Positions 26,421 to 36,340 are shown, counted from the stretch's first letter. The stretch is 64,000 bases of DNA from Clostridium brassicae (GCF_026738875.1 NZ_JAPQFJ010000008.1:1-64000), one strand, 5' to 3'. Program-made: numbers and translations. Notes: generated by a model from the sequence alone, not told the origin.

Positions 26421-27578
26421 ATAAATACAATGAAAAACGATATATATGTGGACTATGCTGCTACAACTTATATAAAAAATGAAGTTTTAGATTCTATGCT
26501 ACCATATTTAAAAGAGGAGTTTGCAAATCCATCATCTATTTACAGAATTGCTAGAAAGGAAAAAAATGCAATAAGAGATGCTAAATTTAAAACTGCTATT
26601 TCTATAAATGCCTTGGAAGATGAAATATTTTTCACGTCAGGAGGATCAGAGTCTGATAATTGGGCTATAAAGGGAATTGCTTTTGCTAATACCCATAAGG
26701 GTAAACATATTATTACAACAAAGATAGAGCATGAGGCAGTCTTAAATACATGTAAATATTTAGAGAGTAAAGAATTTGAAATTACTTATTTAGATGTAGA
26801 TGAAGAAGGTATAATAAGTTTAGAAGAACTAAACAATACAATAAGAGAAGATACAATTTTGGTATCTATAATGTTTGCAAATAATGAAATTGGTACTATT
26901 CAACCAATAGAAAAAATAGGAGAAATATGTAGAAAAAGAGGAGTGTTATTTCATACAGATGCAGTTCAAGCAATAGGACATATTCCAGTAGATGTACAGA
27001 AAATGAATATAGATTTATTGTCTATGTCTGCACACAAATTTTATGGACCTAAAGGAATTGGAGCACTTTATATAAAAAAAGGAATAAAAATTGATAATCT
27101 GATTCACGGGGGTAGCCAACAAAGGGCAAAGAGAAGCGGAACAGAAAATGTAGCAGGTATTGTAGGTCTTGGAGAAGCTATTGAATTATCTATAAAAAAT
27201 TTAAATACAGAAATGGATAGATTAAATTATTTAAGAGATAAACTTATTAAAGGTCTTTTGGAAATACAAAATACTAAACTAAATGGGCCTGTTGGAACTA
27301 AACGTTTACCAGGAAATGTAAACGTAAGTTTTAAAGGAATAGATGGAGAAGCTTTATTTATAACATTAGATAGTATGGGAATATATGCATCTAGTGGTAG
27401 TGCTTGTTCAGCAGGATCTGTAGAACCTTCTCATGTTTTAACTGCTATAAAAGTTCCTAATGATATGATTAAAAGTTCTATAAGATTTTCTATGGGAGAA
27501 AAAACAGAAGAGGAAGAAATAGATTATTTAATTAAAAATTTAAGAGAAATTGTAGAAAGAATAAGAAAATTTAGTTGA
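26409..27578 (+). CDS. iscS: Cysteine desulfurase (IscS/NifS family)
   Basis: A 389-residue PLP enzyme that takes sulfur from cysteine for tRNA thiolation and Fe-S clusters. Features: VDYAATTYI near the start, PLP Lys in SMSAHKFYGPKG, and the catalytic Cys in YASSGSACSAG. The gene directly precedes mnmA, so it probably feeds sulfur to MnmA, as YrvO does in bacilli. The start is uncertain: ATG at 26409 lies in a hairpin, 19 bases from an SD-like aggagaggagag; ATG at 26430 (MKNDIYVDYAATT) fits family starts better. Confidence 0.93.
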   Translation: MQPFINTMKNDIYVDYAATTYIKNEVLDSMLPYLKEEFANPSSIYRIARKEKNAIRDAKFKTAISINALEDEIFFTSGGSESDNWAIKGIAFANTHKGKHIITTKIEHEAVLNTCKYLESKEFEITYLDVDEEGIISLEELNNTIREDTILVSIMFANNEIGTIQPIEKIGEICRKRGVLFHTDAVQAIGHIPVDVQKMNIDLLSMSAHKFYGPKGIGALYIKKGIKIDNLIHGGSQQRAKRSGTENVAGIVGLGEAIELSIKNLNTEMDRLNYLRDKLIKGLLEIQNTKLNGPVGTKRLPGNVNVSFKGIDGEALFITLDSMGIYASSGSACSAGSVEPSHVLTAIKVPNDMIKSSIRFSMGEKTEEEEIDYLIKNLREIVERIRKFS

Positions 27579-27607
27579 TAACTAACAGACTTTAGGAGGT
27601 GATAATA

Positions 27608-28684
27608 ATTAATAAAAAAGTAGTAGTAGGAATGAGTGGAGGAGTAGATAGTTCTGTAGCTGCATATCTTTTAAAAAAGCAAGGATATGATGTTATAGGA
27701 GTTACTATGCAGATTTGGCAAAGTGATGAAGAGGCAGAAGTAAGAGAGGGAGGTTGCTGTTCATTAAGCGCTGTAGATGATGCTAGAAGAGTAGCAGATA
27801 AACTTGATATACCTTTTTATGTTATGAATTTTAAAGAAGTTTTTAAGACAAATGTTATAGATTATTTTATTGATGAATATATGAATGGAAGAACTCCTAA
27901 TCCATGCATAGCATGTAATAAATTTATTAAATTTGATGCTTTTTTAAAAAAAGCTCAAGCTATAGGAGCAAACTATGTAGCTACAGGTCATTATGCTAAA
28001 ATTGAAGAAAATTGCGGAAGGTATTTATTAAAAAAAGCAGAAGATAATACAAAAGATCAAACTTATGCTTTGTATAACCTAACTCAGTATCAACTAGCGC
28101 ATACTCTAATGCCCTGTGGAGAATATCGTAAGGTTAAAATTAGAGAAATGGCAAAACAGATAGGACTTACAGTTCATAGTAAAAAAGATAGTCAAGAGAT
28201 TTGCTTTATATATGATAATGATCATGGTGGGTATATAAAAAAGCAATTAGGAGATAAAGTAACAGAAGGAAATTTTGTTGATAAAAGTGGAAATATACTC
28301 GGTAAACATAAGGGAATTGTATATTATACTATCGGTCAGAGAAAAGGGTTAGGACTTTCTTTAGGAAAACCCATGTATGTAATAGATATTATACCATGGA
28401 AAAATCAAGTAGTTCTTGGAGAAGAAGAAGATATATTTAAGACAGAACTTATAGCAAAAGATGCAAATTTCATTTCTTTTGATAAATTAGAAAAGCCTAT
28501 GGAAGTTGAAGCTAAAATAAGATATTCAGCGAAGCCTTCTAGATCAACAATACATCCTATAGATAAGGGTTTACTAAAAGTAGTTTTTGAAGAAAAACAA
28601 AGAGCAATAACTAAAGGACAATCAGTTGTTTTTTATAAAGATGATTATGTAATTGGAGGGGCAATAATAGAGGGGTTATATTAA
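27608..28684 (+). CDS. mnmA: tRNA-specific 2-thiouridylase MnmA
   Basis: A 358-residue ATP-dependent enzyme that places sulfur on U34 of Lys, Glu and Gln tRNAs. The PP-loop is [12 protein letters not shown]; catalytic Cys are in [12 protein letters not shown] and SQEICFI; the C-terminal barrel is present. No ATG is near: an SD AGGAGGTG is at 27594-27601 and the frame continues through ATA ATA ATT AAT AAA AAA. Family starts ([12 protein letters not shown]) and a 6-base spacing point to ATT at 27608 as initiator; GTG at 27599 overlaps the SD. It is the last gene of the cymR operon. Confidence 0.93.
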   Translation: MNKKVVVGMSGGVDSSVAAYLLKKQGYDVIGVTMQIWQSDEEAEVREGGCCSLSAVDDARRVADKLDIPFYVMNFKEVFKTNVIDYFIDEYMNGRTPNPCIACNKFIKFDAFLKKAQAIGANYVATGHYAKIEENCGRYLLKKAEDNTKDQTYALYNLTQYQLAHTLMPCGEYRKVKIREMAKQIGLTVHSKKDSQEICFIYDNDHGGYIKKQLGDKVTEGNFVDKSGNILGKHKGIVYYTIGQRKGLGLSLGKPMYVIDIIPWKNQVVLGEEEDIFKTELIAKDANFISFDKLEKPMEVEAKIRYSAKPSRSTIHPIDKGLLKVVFEEKQRAITKGQSVVFYKDDYVIGGAIIEGLY

Positions 28685-28705
28685 AAAATTTATACAATAA
28701 TTTTT

Positions 28706-28761
28706 AGCTATGTTTTAAGAAGTTGCAAGAAGTCAACAATTCCTTAAAACATAGCTTTTTT
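28706..28761. terminator. Bidirectional terminator
   Basis: A 14-bp stem AGCTATGTTTTAAG / CTTAAAACATAGCT (28706-28719 with 28743-28756) followed by T-run on the plus strand and A-run before it. It lies between mnmA and the convergent glycosyltransferase, and overlaps the latter's stop. Confidence 0.85.
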
Positions 28762-29884
28762 ATACAATTATGTTTTCATAAGCTTTTAAGGTATTTTCTG
28801 CCGTTTTCATCCAACTAAATTCGTAGCTTTTTAGTAAAGATTTTTTTATTAATTGATTTTCTAGAGTTTCATTTAAAAGTATATTATACATGGCTTCACT
28901 TAACTGATCTATATTATAAGGATTTATAAGTATAGCGGCATCACCAACAACTTCAGGTATAGAAGTTAGATTTGAAGCTATAATGGGTATTCCACAAGCC
29001 ATAGCTTCTATTGGAGGTAAACCAAAGCCTTCATAAAGAGAAGGATATGCAAATATTTTTGCAGCATTATAAAGTGCAGGCATGTGTTCAATGGGAATAA
29101 AACCTGGAAATATAACATTATCTTCAATTCCTAAGTCTTCTGCTCTTTTTTTATATATACTATATGATTTACCTTTAGAACCAGCTATTACTAATTTAAT
29201 GTTAGTTCTTTTTAGTTTTTTTAGAAGTTGACTAAATGATTCAATTAAACCTACAATGTTTTTTCGTGGACTAAACCCACCCACATATAGGATATAGTCA
29301 TCTTTTATATGATAAGTTTTTGCAATGAAATTTTTACATTCAACTTTATTTAGTGGTTTGTAGATATCTTCATTAGCTAAATGAGTTACAAAAATTTTTT
29401 CTGCAGGAAAATTAAAATAGTTAATAATATCTTGTTTTGAATAGTATGATACAGTAATAATTCCATCACACATAGGGATTATTTTAGGCATTTGCTTTTG
29501 AAATATTTCTAAATATCTTTCTCCTACTGTTTCAGGCATTTTGTAGGGTATAATATCATGCAGTGTTATTATAAGGGGACAGTTTTTATCTTGAGGTAAT
29601 CCTATTCCGTTTTGAGGAACATGATATAAATTTATATTTTCACTTTTTAGTATGTTTGGTACATTCACTTCATCCCAAAAGTTTGATTTTATATTTTGAG
29701 TTATATTTCTAATAGTAAAATTTTTGTTAAAGTTTATATCACAAGAATTACTATTTGGCATGAAAAGAAGGTAATTGTTTTGAAAGTCTATTTTATTTAA
29801 TGAATTAATTAATTGATATGAGTAAGTTCCTATGCCTGTTCCTCTATACCATTTAGCAGCTCTAGAATCTATTCCTATATTCAT
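28760..29884 (-). CDS. GT4 glycosyltransferase, CotSA-like (module 2)
   Basis: A 374-residue GT-B protein, paralogue of the 20257-21366 product. Shared landmarks: [73 protein letters not shown], and [21 protein letters not shown] with the EX7E pattern. It probably adds sugars to a spore-surface component, judging from its divergent CotS-type partner. SD aagggatgaatt precedes ATG. Confidence 0.88.
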   Translation of the reverse strand: MNIGIDSRAAKWYRGTGIGTYSYQLINSLNKIDFQNNYLLFMPNSNSCDINFNKNFTIRNITQNIKSNFWDEVNVPNILKSENINLYHVPQNGIGLPQDKNCPLIITLHDIIPYKMPETVGERYLEIFQKQMPKIIPMCDGIITVSYYSKQDIINYFNFPAEKIFVTHLANEDIYKPLNKVECKNFIAKTYHIKDDYILYVGGFSPRKNIVGLIESFSQLLKKLKRTNIKLVIAGSKGKSYSIYKKRAEDLGIEDNVIFPGFIPIEHMPALYNAAKIFAYPSLYEGFGLPPIEAMACGIPIIASNLTSIPEVVGDAAILINPYNIDQLSEAMYNILLNETLENQLIKKSLLKSYEFSWMKTAENTLKAYENIIV

Positions 29885-30025
29885 AATTCATCCCTTCGAA
29901 AAATAAATAGTTTACCATAATTTATTATATTACATAGTTATAAAAAATGTTATTAAGAATGGACTAAAAAATAGATTCTAAACATAGGTATATTTACATA
30001 TAAATTTATAGGGGAGGCGGTAAAA

Positions 30026-31030
30026 ATGATGAGGGAATTTGAAATAGAGAGACAATTCAATATTAGAATTGAAAGTATAAAGCCTAATAAAGGTGTATAT
30101 TTTCTCAAAACAAATGATGGAATGAAGTGCTTAAAAAGAATAAATTACGGTATTCAAAAATTATATTTTGTATATGGAGCTAAAGAGCACTTAATTAAAA
30201 ATGGGTTTAAGTATGTAGATAAATACGATTTAAATATTGAAGGTGAGCCATACGCTCTTGTAAATGAAGATATATATACTTTATCAGAATGGCTTGAAGG
30301 ACGAGAGTGCGATTTTCATGAAGATAATGATATAGTAATGGCTTCTAAAACTCTTGCAAAAATGCATATAGCTTCTAAAGGGTATGATCCACCTGAAAAT
30401 AGTAAGTTAAAAAGTGACTTAGGAAGATGGCCACGTCTAATGGCTAAAAGAATAAAAGCTTTGGATAAAATGAGAGATATGTCTAGAAAGAAGGGTAGAA
30501 AGGGAGATTTTGATTTTACCTATATAAAAAGTGTTGAATTTTATAAAGAGCTTGGGAAAAGAGCCTTAAATGTTTTAAATGATTCAGATTATATGAACAT
30601 ATGCAAGATTGCTGAAGAGGATAAAAGTTTTTGCCACCATGATTATACTTATCATAATATAATTATTGACGGAAATAGTGATGTTAATGTAATAGATTTT
30701 GATTATTGTAAAAGAGAGATTAGGACTTATGATATATCTAATTTTATGATAAAAGTTTTAAAAAGAAGAGATTGGAATATGGATTGTGCAAGTTTAATTA
30801 TTGATGCATATAATGAAATAAGTCCTTTAAGTAAGGAAGAATATAGAATATTATTTGCCTTTTTACTTTTTCCTCAGAGATTTTGGAGATTAGCTAATAG
30901 GTATTATTATAATGAAGTAAACTGGGCTACAAATACATTCAACAAAAAAATCCAAGCACTAATTAATGAACAGGAGCAATATATTAAATTCATTGAAAAT
31001 TTTAAGAAAGCTTATGATCAAGAAGGATAA
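30026..31030 (+). CDS. CotS-family spore coat protein, kinase fold (module 2)
   Basis: A 334-residue CotS-type protein with intact motifs: FCHHDYTYHNIIIDG and NVIDFDYCKREIRTYDIS. AKMHIASKGYDPP matches the GELHRACEGF helix of its relatives. It is divergent from the second CotSA-like glycosyltransferase, repeating the gene arrangement of module 1. Two ATG codons follow each other; SD ggggaggcgg. It ends before a terminator. The phosphotransfer substrate of this family is not known. Confidence 0.85.
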   Translation: MMREFEIERQFNIRIESIKPNKGVYFLKTNDGMKCLKRINYGIQKLYFVYGAKEHLIKNGFKYVDKYDLNIEGEPYALVNEDIYTLSEWLEGRECDFHEDNDIVMASKTLAKMHIASKGYDPPENSKLKSDLGRWPRLMAKRIKALDKMRDMSRKKGRKGDFDFTYIKSVEFYKELGKRALNVLNDSDYMNICKIAEEDKSFCHHDYTYHNIIIDGNSDVNVIDFDYCKREIRTYDISNFMIKVLKRRDWNMDCASLIIDAYNEISPLSKEEYRILFAFLLFPQRFWRLANRYYYNEVNWATNTFNKKIQALINEQEQYIKFIENFKKAYDQEG

Positions 31031-31041
31031 TTATTTTAGTG

Positions 31042-31084
31042 AAACCATGTAAAACGATAATAAAGTTTACATGGTTTTATTATT
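31042..31084 (+). terminator. Terminator after CotS gene of module 2
   Basis: AAACCATGTAAA (31042-31053) pairs with TTTACATGGTTT (31066-31077), followed by TATTATTT. Confidence 0.8.
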
Positions 31085-31206
31085 TAATTATTGTTTGTTT
31101 ACGAAAAATGTATTAGTATATTTTGTAGTAGAACTTTTGTGTTTGAATAACAACAGATTAGGAGGGAAGTTCAAAATTAAATTTTTATATTTTGAGCGAA
31201 AGTGTA

Positions 31207-32094
31207 ATGTCTATAAAAAGTACAGGCAAATTAAAAAAAGAATCATTAGTACAGTTAAAAGGTAATTGGGGTATAGCCATTTTAGTATCTTTTATTGCGA
31301 TATTATTTACAGATGGGGTTTTTTATTTATCAAATATTAATGAATTTAAAGAAATAATAGCAGATCCTTTTTATTATAAAAGTATAGCTGATGATAATGT
31401 AGGTACTACAGCTTTGTTTAAGATTGGATTACTTATTAAATTATTGATAGGTGGATGTATAACATCCGGATTATATAAATTCTTTTTAAATATATTAAGA
31501 AAAAATAACCCCAAAGTTGAAAATATACTATCTGGATTTAAGTTCTTTGGTAAAAATTTTCTTATACAATTAGTAATTTATATATTTACATTTTTGTGGA
31601 GTATAGTGATATACATACCGGCTACAATAATTTTACTAATTATTGTAGCATCAAATAGAGGTGGCTTTTATACATTAGATATGCCAAGTTTAGCTTCATC
31701 GATAGCAATTGTATTAATCATGATTATTTTAATTATTGCAGCATATATACTTATTTATATAGCAGTTGCTCGTTATGAAATGGCATTTTTTATAGCTAAT
31801 GATAATCCAGAATTGACTTGTATGGAGTGTGTAGGGGCTAGTAAAGAAATGATGGATGGAAATTGTGTAAGATATTTTCTATTGAACTTAACATTTATAG
31901 GATGGGAAATCTTATCTATACTAACTTTAGGATTAGGTTATTTATGGCTTAGACCCTATAAATATGCTGTAAAGGCTGATTTTTATATGAATTTAAAGGA
32001 TGAAGATATTTCAAGTGGAGATATTATGTTTAAAGATAAGGATAGTCATTTAGAGGAAAGTCCACTAATAAAAGAGGAATTTAAAGAAATATAA
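31207..32094 (+). CDS. DUF975-family membrane protein
   Basis: A 295-residue polytopic membrane protein with about six helices. The N-terminal KLKKESLVQLKGNWGIAIL and the later CMECVGASKEMMDGNCVRYFLLNLTFIGWEILSI segments are typical of DUF975 proteins (the latter carries the conserved S-x-x-M-M-x-G motif). Function unknown. ATG at 31207 is preferred, since family members start just before the LKGNWG element; a TTG 15 bases upstream also keeps the frame, and the SD is weak for both. Confidence 0.8.
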   Translation: MSIKSTGKLKKESLVQLKGNWGIAILVSFIAILFTDGVFYLSNINEFKEIIADPFYYKSIADDNVGTTALFKIGLLIKLLIGGCITSGLYKFFLNILRKNNPKVENILSGFKFFGKNFLIQLVIYIFTFLWSIVIYIPATIILLIIVASNRGGFYTLDMPSLASSIAIVLIMIILIIAAYILIYIAVARYEMAFFIANDNPELTCMECVGASKEMMDGNCVRYFLLNLTFIGWEILSILTLGLGYLWLRPYKYAVKADFYMNLKDEDISSGDIMFKDKDSHLEESPLIKEEFKEI

Positions 32095-32101
32095 TAATCG
32101 T

Positions 32102-32130
32102 AAAAACCACATTTAAAATGTGGTTTTTTT
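32102..32130 (+). terminator. Terminator after the DUF975 gene
   Basis: AAAAACCACATT pairs with AATGTGGTTTTT, then T-run. Confidence 0.85.
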
Positions 32131-32205
32131 ATGCTAAAATTTTTCACTTATTCATTATGTTTTTCATACAATGGTATAAGGATTCATAAAAATGGAGTTG
32201 GTAAC

Positions 32206-33114
32206 TTGAAGATAGGTGATAAAGTAGTTAGAAAATCTTATGGCAAAGACATTACATTTAAAATAATAGATATTAAAGAAAATGAGATAGGGTTCATATA
32301 TGTTCTTAAAGGAGTCAATTTAAGAATAATTGCAGATTCGCCTGAAAGTGATTTGGAATATGTAACAAAAACAGATGTAGGAAAAAAAGATGAGGTTTTC
32401 AACAAAAAAGTTAATGAGAATATAAGACGTATACTTAATAGCAGAATTGCAGGAAGACAATATAGAAGTATGGATAATAATAGAAATATAGATAATAATA
32501 GAAGTAACAAATATATAAAAGAGGAAAAGAAGAATAGTGAGACAATGCTATTTGGGAGGCCCGGGAGAATCTTGCACATAGATGGAGATGCAGAATATTT
32601 AGATGTTTGTTTAAAAACGTATAAGCAATTAGCTATGGAGGCATCTGGTTATGTAATACCAGAAGAGGAACAACCGCATAAGGTTTTAGAAATTGTAAAA
32701 CAGTTAAAACCAGATATTGTTGTCTTAACAGGGCATGATGCTATGGTTAAAGGTGCGAAGAACTATATGGATTTAGACAACTATAAAAACTCTAAGAATT
32801 TTGTCCAATCAGTAATAAATCTCAGAAATTATGAAGCTAATTATGATGACTTAGTTATATTTGCCGGAGCATGTCAATCATGTTATGAAGCTATATTAGA
32901 TGCAGGTGCTAACTTTGCAAGTTCACCCAATAGAGTTTTAATTCATTGTTTAGATCCTGTTTTTATATGTGAAAAAATAGCTTATACTAATATAAGTAAG
33001 ATTGTTTCTATACAAGAAATTATTGCAAGTACTATTACCGGTGTTGAAGGTATAGGTGGACTTCAAACTAGAGGAAAGTATAGAGAGGGATTTCCTAAAT
33101 CTAAGTATTCATAA
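32206..33114 (+). CDS. yabG: Sporulation-specific protease YabG
   Basis: A 302-residue protein matching the YabG family: KIGDKVVRKSYGKDITFKI at the start, then GRPGRILHIDGDAEYLDVCLKTYK, PDIVVLTGHDAMVKGAK and FAGACQSCYEAILDAGANFASSPNR. YabG is a Cys protease that processes coat and other spore proteins in the mother cell. TTG at 32206 is chosen as start: GGAG lies 8 bases before it, and it gives the family start; the frame runs further upstream without SD. A sigma-K-like CATACAATG lies at 32165-32173. The veg gene follows, a familiar order. Confidence 0.9.
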   Translation: MKIGDKVVRKSYGKDITFKIIDIKENEIGFIYVLKGVNLRIIADSPESDLEYVTKTDVGKKDEVFNKKVNENIRRILNSRIAGRQYRSMDNNRNIDNNRSNKYIKEEKKNSETMLFGRPGRILHIDGDAEYLDVCLKTYKQLAMEASGYVIPEEEQPHKVLEIVKQLKPDIVVLTGHDAMVKGAKNYMDLDNYKNSKNFVQSVINLRNYEANYDDLVIFAGACQSCYEAILDAGANFASSPNRVLIHCLDPVFICEKIAYTNISKIVSIQEIIASTITGVEGIGGLQTRGKYREGFPKSKYS

Positions 33115-33215
33115 AAGATTAAATATTGTAAATATTTAAAAAACAGAGAAAAATATCAGTATATTATTGGAATATATGAGAATACTAATAAACGGTAGCT
33201 AAAGTTAGTATATTT

Positions 33216-33245
33216 AGCTTCAAGCGGAGAATAACGCTTGAAGCT
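33216..33245 (+). terminator. Probable terminator after yabG
   Basis: Perfect 11-bp stem AGCTTCAAGCG / CGCTTGAAGCT with an 8-base loop; the following T-run is poor (acatttgttt). Confidence 0.6.
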
Positions 33246-33269
33246 ACATTTGTTTACACAAAATTTACA

Positions 33270-33299
33270 TTGACAAAATTAACAGAATGGTGATAAAAT
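33270..33299 (+). promoter_or_regulatory. Sigma-A promoter, upstream veg promoter
   Basis: TTGACA (33270-33275) and TAAAAT (33294-33299), 18 bases apart. Confidence 0.65.
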
Positions 33300-33310
33300 A
33301 TTTAGTTTAT

Positions 33311-33339
33311 TTGACAATTGTACTATGTGATAGTATAAT
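33311..33339 (+). promoter_or_regulatory. Consensus sigma-A promoter of veg
   Basis: Perfect TTGACA (33311-33316) and TATAAT (33334-33339), 17 bases apart. Together with the site just upstream it makes a tandem promoter, in line with the strong veg promoters known from B. subtilis. Confidence 0.9.
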
Positions 33340-33366
33340 GTACTATGTAGAAAGAGGGTGCTTGCC

Positions 33367-33603
33367 ATGCAAAGAATCAATGTTTTAGCGGCTATCAAAA
33401 ATGAGATTGATGATCATGTTGGAGAAAAGGTTACGCTAAGAGCTAACAATGGAAGAAGGAAGATAATTGTAAGTAATGGTGTGCTAGAAGAAACATATCC
33501 TAGTATCTTCGTTGTTAGATTAGAAGACGACGCCCAAAGGAAGGTCACATATAGTTATTCGGATGTTTTGACAAAAACAGTTCAAATAGACTTCGCAGGT
33601 TGA
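33367..33603 (+). CDS. veg: Veg family protein
   Basis: A 78-residue small protein of the Veg family (MQRINVLAAIKNEIDDHVGEK, then GRRKIIVSNGVLEETYPSIFVV). In B. subtilis Veg is abundant in growing cells and affects biofilm formation; its biochemical role is unclear. ATG at 33367 follows agagggtg with 6 bases spacing, while a GTG three codons earlier overlaps that SD. It has two strong promoters and its own terminator. Confidence 0.93.
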   Translation: MQRINVLAAIKNEIDDHVGEKVTLRANNGRRKIIVSNGVLEETYPSIFVVRLEDDAQRKVTYSYSDVLTKTVQIDFAG

Positions 33604-33607
33604 AAGC

Positions 33608-33642
33608 GATACTGAATTTTTCAGTGTCTCTTTTTTTTTTTT
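33608..33642 (+). terminator. Terminator of veg
   Basis: GATACTGAA pairs with TTCAGTGTC (one G-T pair), followed by twelve T. Confidence 0.92.
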
Positions 33643-33727
33643 ATAAAAATCATTAAATAATAACATATTTTCTAAATATATTATATATACATTAGGTAGT
33701 AGGGAATTTATGGGAGGTGTCAAAGCC

Positions 33728-35290
33728 ATGTCTATGGAATTGCTTAAAGAAAACATAGAATACGAACAACTTCTTCAGGAAAAGACAGCGGATACTGTAG
33801 TCAAAGAGGAGTATGTAATACCTGATGTTCAACCCGATGTAAGAAAAATACTTATGCTAGATGCAAAGCCAATTATAATGAATAAGCAAGTTATGCAAAA
33901 TAAGGTTTACGTAGAAGGACAGATAAAATGTAATGTATTATATATGGCCAATGTAGAAGATACAAATGAAGTATATAATGTAATATATACAAAGGATTTC
34001 TCTAATTATATAGAAGTTTATGGTGCTCAGCCAGACATGAACTGCTCGGTAGAATGTTATGTTGAACATATAGAATGTAATATAGTTAATGAGAGAAAAA
34101 TAGCTATAGAAGGAATACTTCAATTAAAATCATCTATATATAAGAAATATGACTTTGAGGTAGTTAAAGACATAGATTATATGGATGACATTCAACTTCT
34201 TAAAAATCCTTCTTCAGTTGATAAAGTTATTGGAGTAGTTCAAGGTGAATTAATAGGAAAAGCTCATATGCAAGTATCTATGGATAAACCTGAGATAGGA
34301 AAAGTGTTGAAGTGTGATGTTATTCCTCATAAGAAGGACGTAAGATTATTAGAGGGGAAGGTGCAAATAGAAGCTTTTGCTCATATATCTCTTCTTTATA
34401 AAGCTTCAGGAAGTAGAGAACTATGTTGTTTAGAAGATGATGTATTTATAAACAATGAAGTTGAACTTCAAGGCGTAGATTATTTTATGAATAGTTCATC
34501 AGAATTTAATGTTGAAGCTATAGAGTATGATATTAAAGAAGATGATTTAGGAGAAAATCGTATAGTAGATGTAGAAACTTTAATTAGAAGTGAGACTAAA
34601 GTAATGTATAAAGCAGAGTTGGACATGATAGAAGATGCATATTCTCCTACAAAAGTTCTTGAAATGGATAAGAAAAACTATGAGTTAAACATAATGTTAG
34701 GTCAGAATACAAGTGAGGCTATAATTAAAGAAAATATAGAAGTTGAAGATAATAATATAAGACCTATGGAAATTATTATGCCAGCAGGTAAAGTATGTAT
34801 TACAGATAAAAGAATTGTTGAAGATAAAGTAGTTATTGAGGGATTATTGAATGTAAATATATTATATAAAACGGATAATGAAGATAGATATGTTTCTACA
34901 ATGAAAGAAGATATACCATTTACATGCTCTATAGATATACCAGGAGCTAAAATTGATATGATGTGCACTGCTCAAGTGCATTTAGAAAGTATTGAAGCTT
35001 CTATTGAAGCTAACACCATTGCAGTAAAAGCTATAGTTAGTGCTTATTGTAAAGTAAATTATACGGCACATAAAGAATTTTTAATAGGAATAGTTCCCGT
35101 TGAGGATACGGTTATAAAGAAGAAGGCTAGTATTACTATATATGTAGTTCAGGAAGGCGACACTTTATGGAAAATAGCTAAAAAATACTATACTACAATA
35201 GATGATTTAGTTAAAATTAATGATATAGAAAACCCAGATAACATTAGTGTGGGACAAAAATTAATTATTCCAGGGCGAACAGTTATATAA
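33728..35290 (+). CDS. sipL: SipL-like spore morphogenetic protein (DUF3794 + LysM)
   Basis: A 520-residue protein with repeated DUF3794-type beta domains (DTVVKEEYVIPDVQPDVRKIL, then a second and third region) and a C-terminal LysM domain (YVVQEGDTLWKIAKKYYTTIDDL to VGQKLIIPG, about residues 470-517). This matches SipL of C. difficile, which binds SpoIVA to attach the coat; the LysM would mediate that contact. ATG at 33728 is used: the SD GGGAGGTG precedes it by about 8 bases, and the upstream ATG at 33710 overlaps the SD. It lies between veg and ispE. Symbol by similarity. Confidence 0.85.
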   Translation: MSMELLKENIEYEQLLQEKTADTVVKEEYVIPDVQPDVRKILMLDAKPIIMNKQVMQNKVYVEGQIKCNVLYMANVEDTNEVYNVIYTKDFSNYIEVYGAQPDMNCSVECYVEHIECNIVNERKIAIEGILQLKSSIYKKYDFEVVKDIDYMDDIQLLKNPSSVDKVIGVVQGELIGKAHMQVSMDKPEIGKVLKCDVIPHKKDVRLLEGKVQIEAFAHISLLYKASGSRELCCLEDDVFINNEVELQGVDYFMNSSSEFNVEAIEYDIKEDDLGENRIVDVETLIRSETKVMYKAELDMIEDAYSPTKVLEMDKKNYELNIMLGQNTSEAIIKENIEVEDNNIRPMEIIMPAGKVCITDKRIVEDKVVIEGLLNVNILYKTDNEDRYVSTMKEDIPFTCSIDIPGAKIDMMCTAQVHLESIEASIEANTIAVKAIVSAYCKVNYTAHKEFLIGIVPVEDTVIKKKASITIYVVQEGDTLWKIAKKYYTTIDDLVKINDIENPDNISVGQKLIIPGRTVI

Positions 35291-35317
35291 TTTTATATTA
35301 TCAAGTAAGGTTTTTTT

Positions 35318-35340
35318 AAACGGCTTTGCCGTTTTTTTTT
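35318..35340 (+). terminator. Terminator of sipL-like gene
   Basis: AAACGGC-TTT-GCCGTTT followed by a run of T. Confidence 0.92.
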
Positions 35341-35394
35341 ATTACATATATGCTATAATACTTATTATTAAATTATAGTAACGGGGGTAAAACT

Positions 35395-36237
35395 ATGTTA
35401 GTTAAAGCATATGCTAAGGTGAACATATCTTTAGACGTAGTAGGTAAAAGAGAAGATGGATATCATTTATTAGAAATGATAATGCAAAATATAGAATTGT
35501 ATGATTGTTTAGAGCTTGAAAAAATTAAAAAAGGTATAAAGATAGAATGTAATAAGCCTTATGTTCCAAAAGATGATAGGAATTTAGCATATAAAGCAGC
35601 TAAACTTTTTATGGATACTTATAACATAAAAGAGGGTATAAATATAAAAATAAATAAAAATATTCCTGTATCAGCTGGGCTTGCAGGTGGAAGCTCTGAT
35701 GCGGCAGCAGTTTTAAGTGCTATGAATGAAATTTATGAAAAAAAAGTTTCTGTTAAAGAATTATGTTCTTTAGGATTAGAAATAGGTTCGGATGTTCCAT
35801 ACTGTATAATAGGGGGGACTGCTTTGTGTGAAGGTATAGGAGAAAGAGTAACTTCTTTAGAACCTTTTAAAGGGCATATATTAGTATTGGTCAAACCTAA
35901 TTTTGGTGTTTCCACTAAAGATGTTTATAAGAATTTGGATATAAAGAGGATATATAAACATCCTAGTACGGAAACTTTGGTTAAAGCGATAGAAAGAAAT
36001 GACATTAAATATGTGAGTGAAAATATGAAGAATGTGCTTGAAAATGTTACATTAAAAAAACATACAGTATTGAGGGATATTAAAGAAAAAATGATAAGGA
36101 TGGGAGCTATAGGATCAATGATGAGTGGAAGTGGTCCATCTATATTTGGATTTTTTGATGATATGCTAAAAGCTCAGAAGTGTTACGAACAATTTAAAGA
36201 GAAATATAATGAGGTTTTTATTACTAGAACGATTTAA
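35395..36237 (+). CDS. ispE: 4-diphosphocytidyl-2-C-methyl-D-erythritol kinase
   Basis: A 280-residue GHMP kinase of the non-mevalonate isoprenoid pathway. Landmarks: KAYAKVNISLDVVGKREDGYHLLEM at the start, the ATP loop PVSAGLAGGSSDAAAVL near residue 92, and GSMMSGSGPSIFGFF near residue 240. It acts in the cytoplasm and phosphorylates CDP-methylerythritol. ATG follows aacgggggtaaaact. It is a single gene between two terminators. Confidence 0.95.
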   Translation: MLVKAYAKVNISLDVVGKREDGYHLLEMIMQNIELYDCLELEKIKKGIKIECNKPYVPKDDRNLAYKAAKLFMDTYNIKEGINIKINKNIPVSAGLAGGSSDAAAVLSAMNEIYEKKVSVKELCSLGLEIGSDVPYCIIGGTALCEGIGERVTSLEPFKGHILVLVKPNFGVSTKDVYKNLDIKRIYKHPSTETLVKAIERNDIKYVSENMKNVLENVTLKKHTVLRDIKEKMIRMGAIGSMMSGSGPSIFGFFDDMLKAQKCYEQFKEKYNEVFITRTI

Positions 36238-36298
36238 TATACTAAGTAATATTTTAAAAGAATATAAAAGTAACATTTTTTAAAAAGAGACTAAAAAG

Positions 36299-36340
36299 CG
36301 ACGGTTAGTGAATGTATTTTCCTAACCGTCGTTTGTGTTT
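36299..36340 (+). terminator. Terminator of ispE
   Basis: CGACGGTTAG pairs with CTAACCGTCG, followed by TTTGTGTTTT. Confidence 0.85.

Noticed and set aside
31071-31265. 64-residue open frame before the DUF975 gene
   Set aside because: It lies on a terminator and overlaps the start of the DUF975 gene in another frame, with no SD at its start.
32131-32205. Longer N-terminus for YabG
   Set aside because: The extension has no SD, is unlike the family start and contains a sigma-K-like promoter site.
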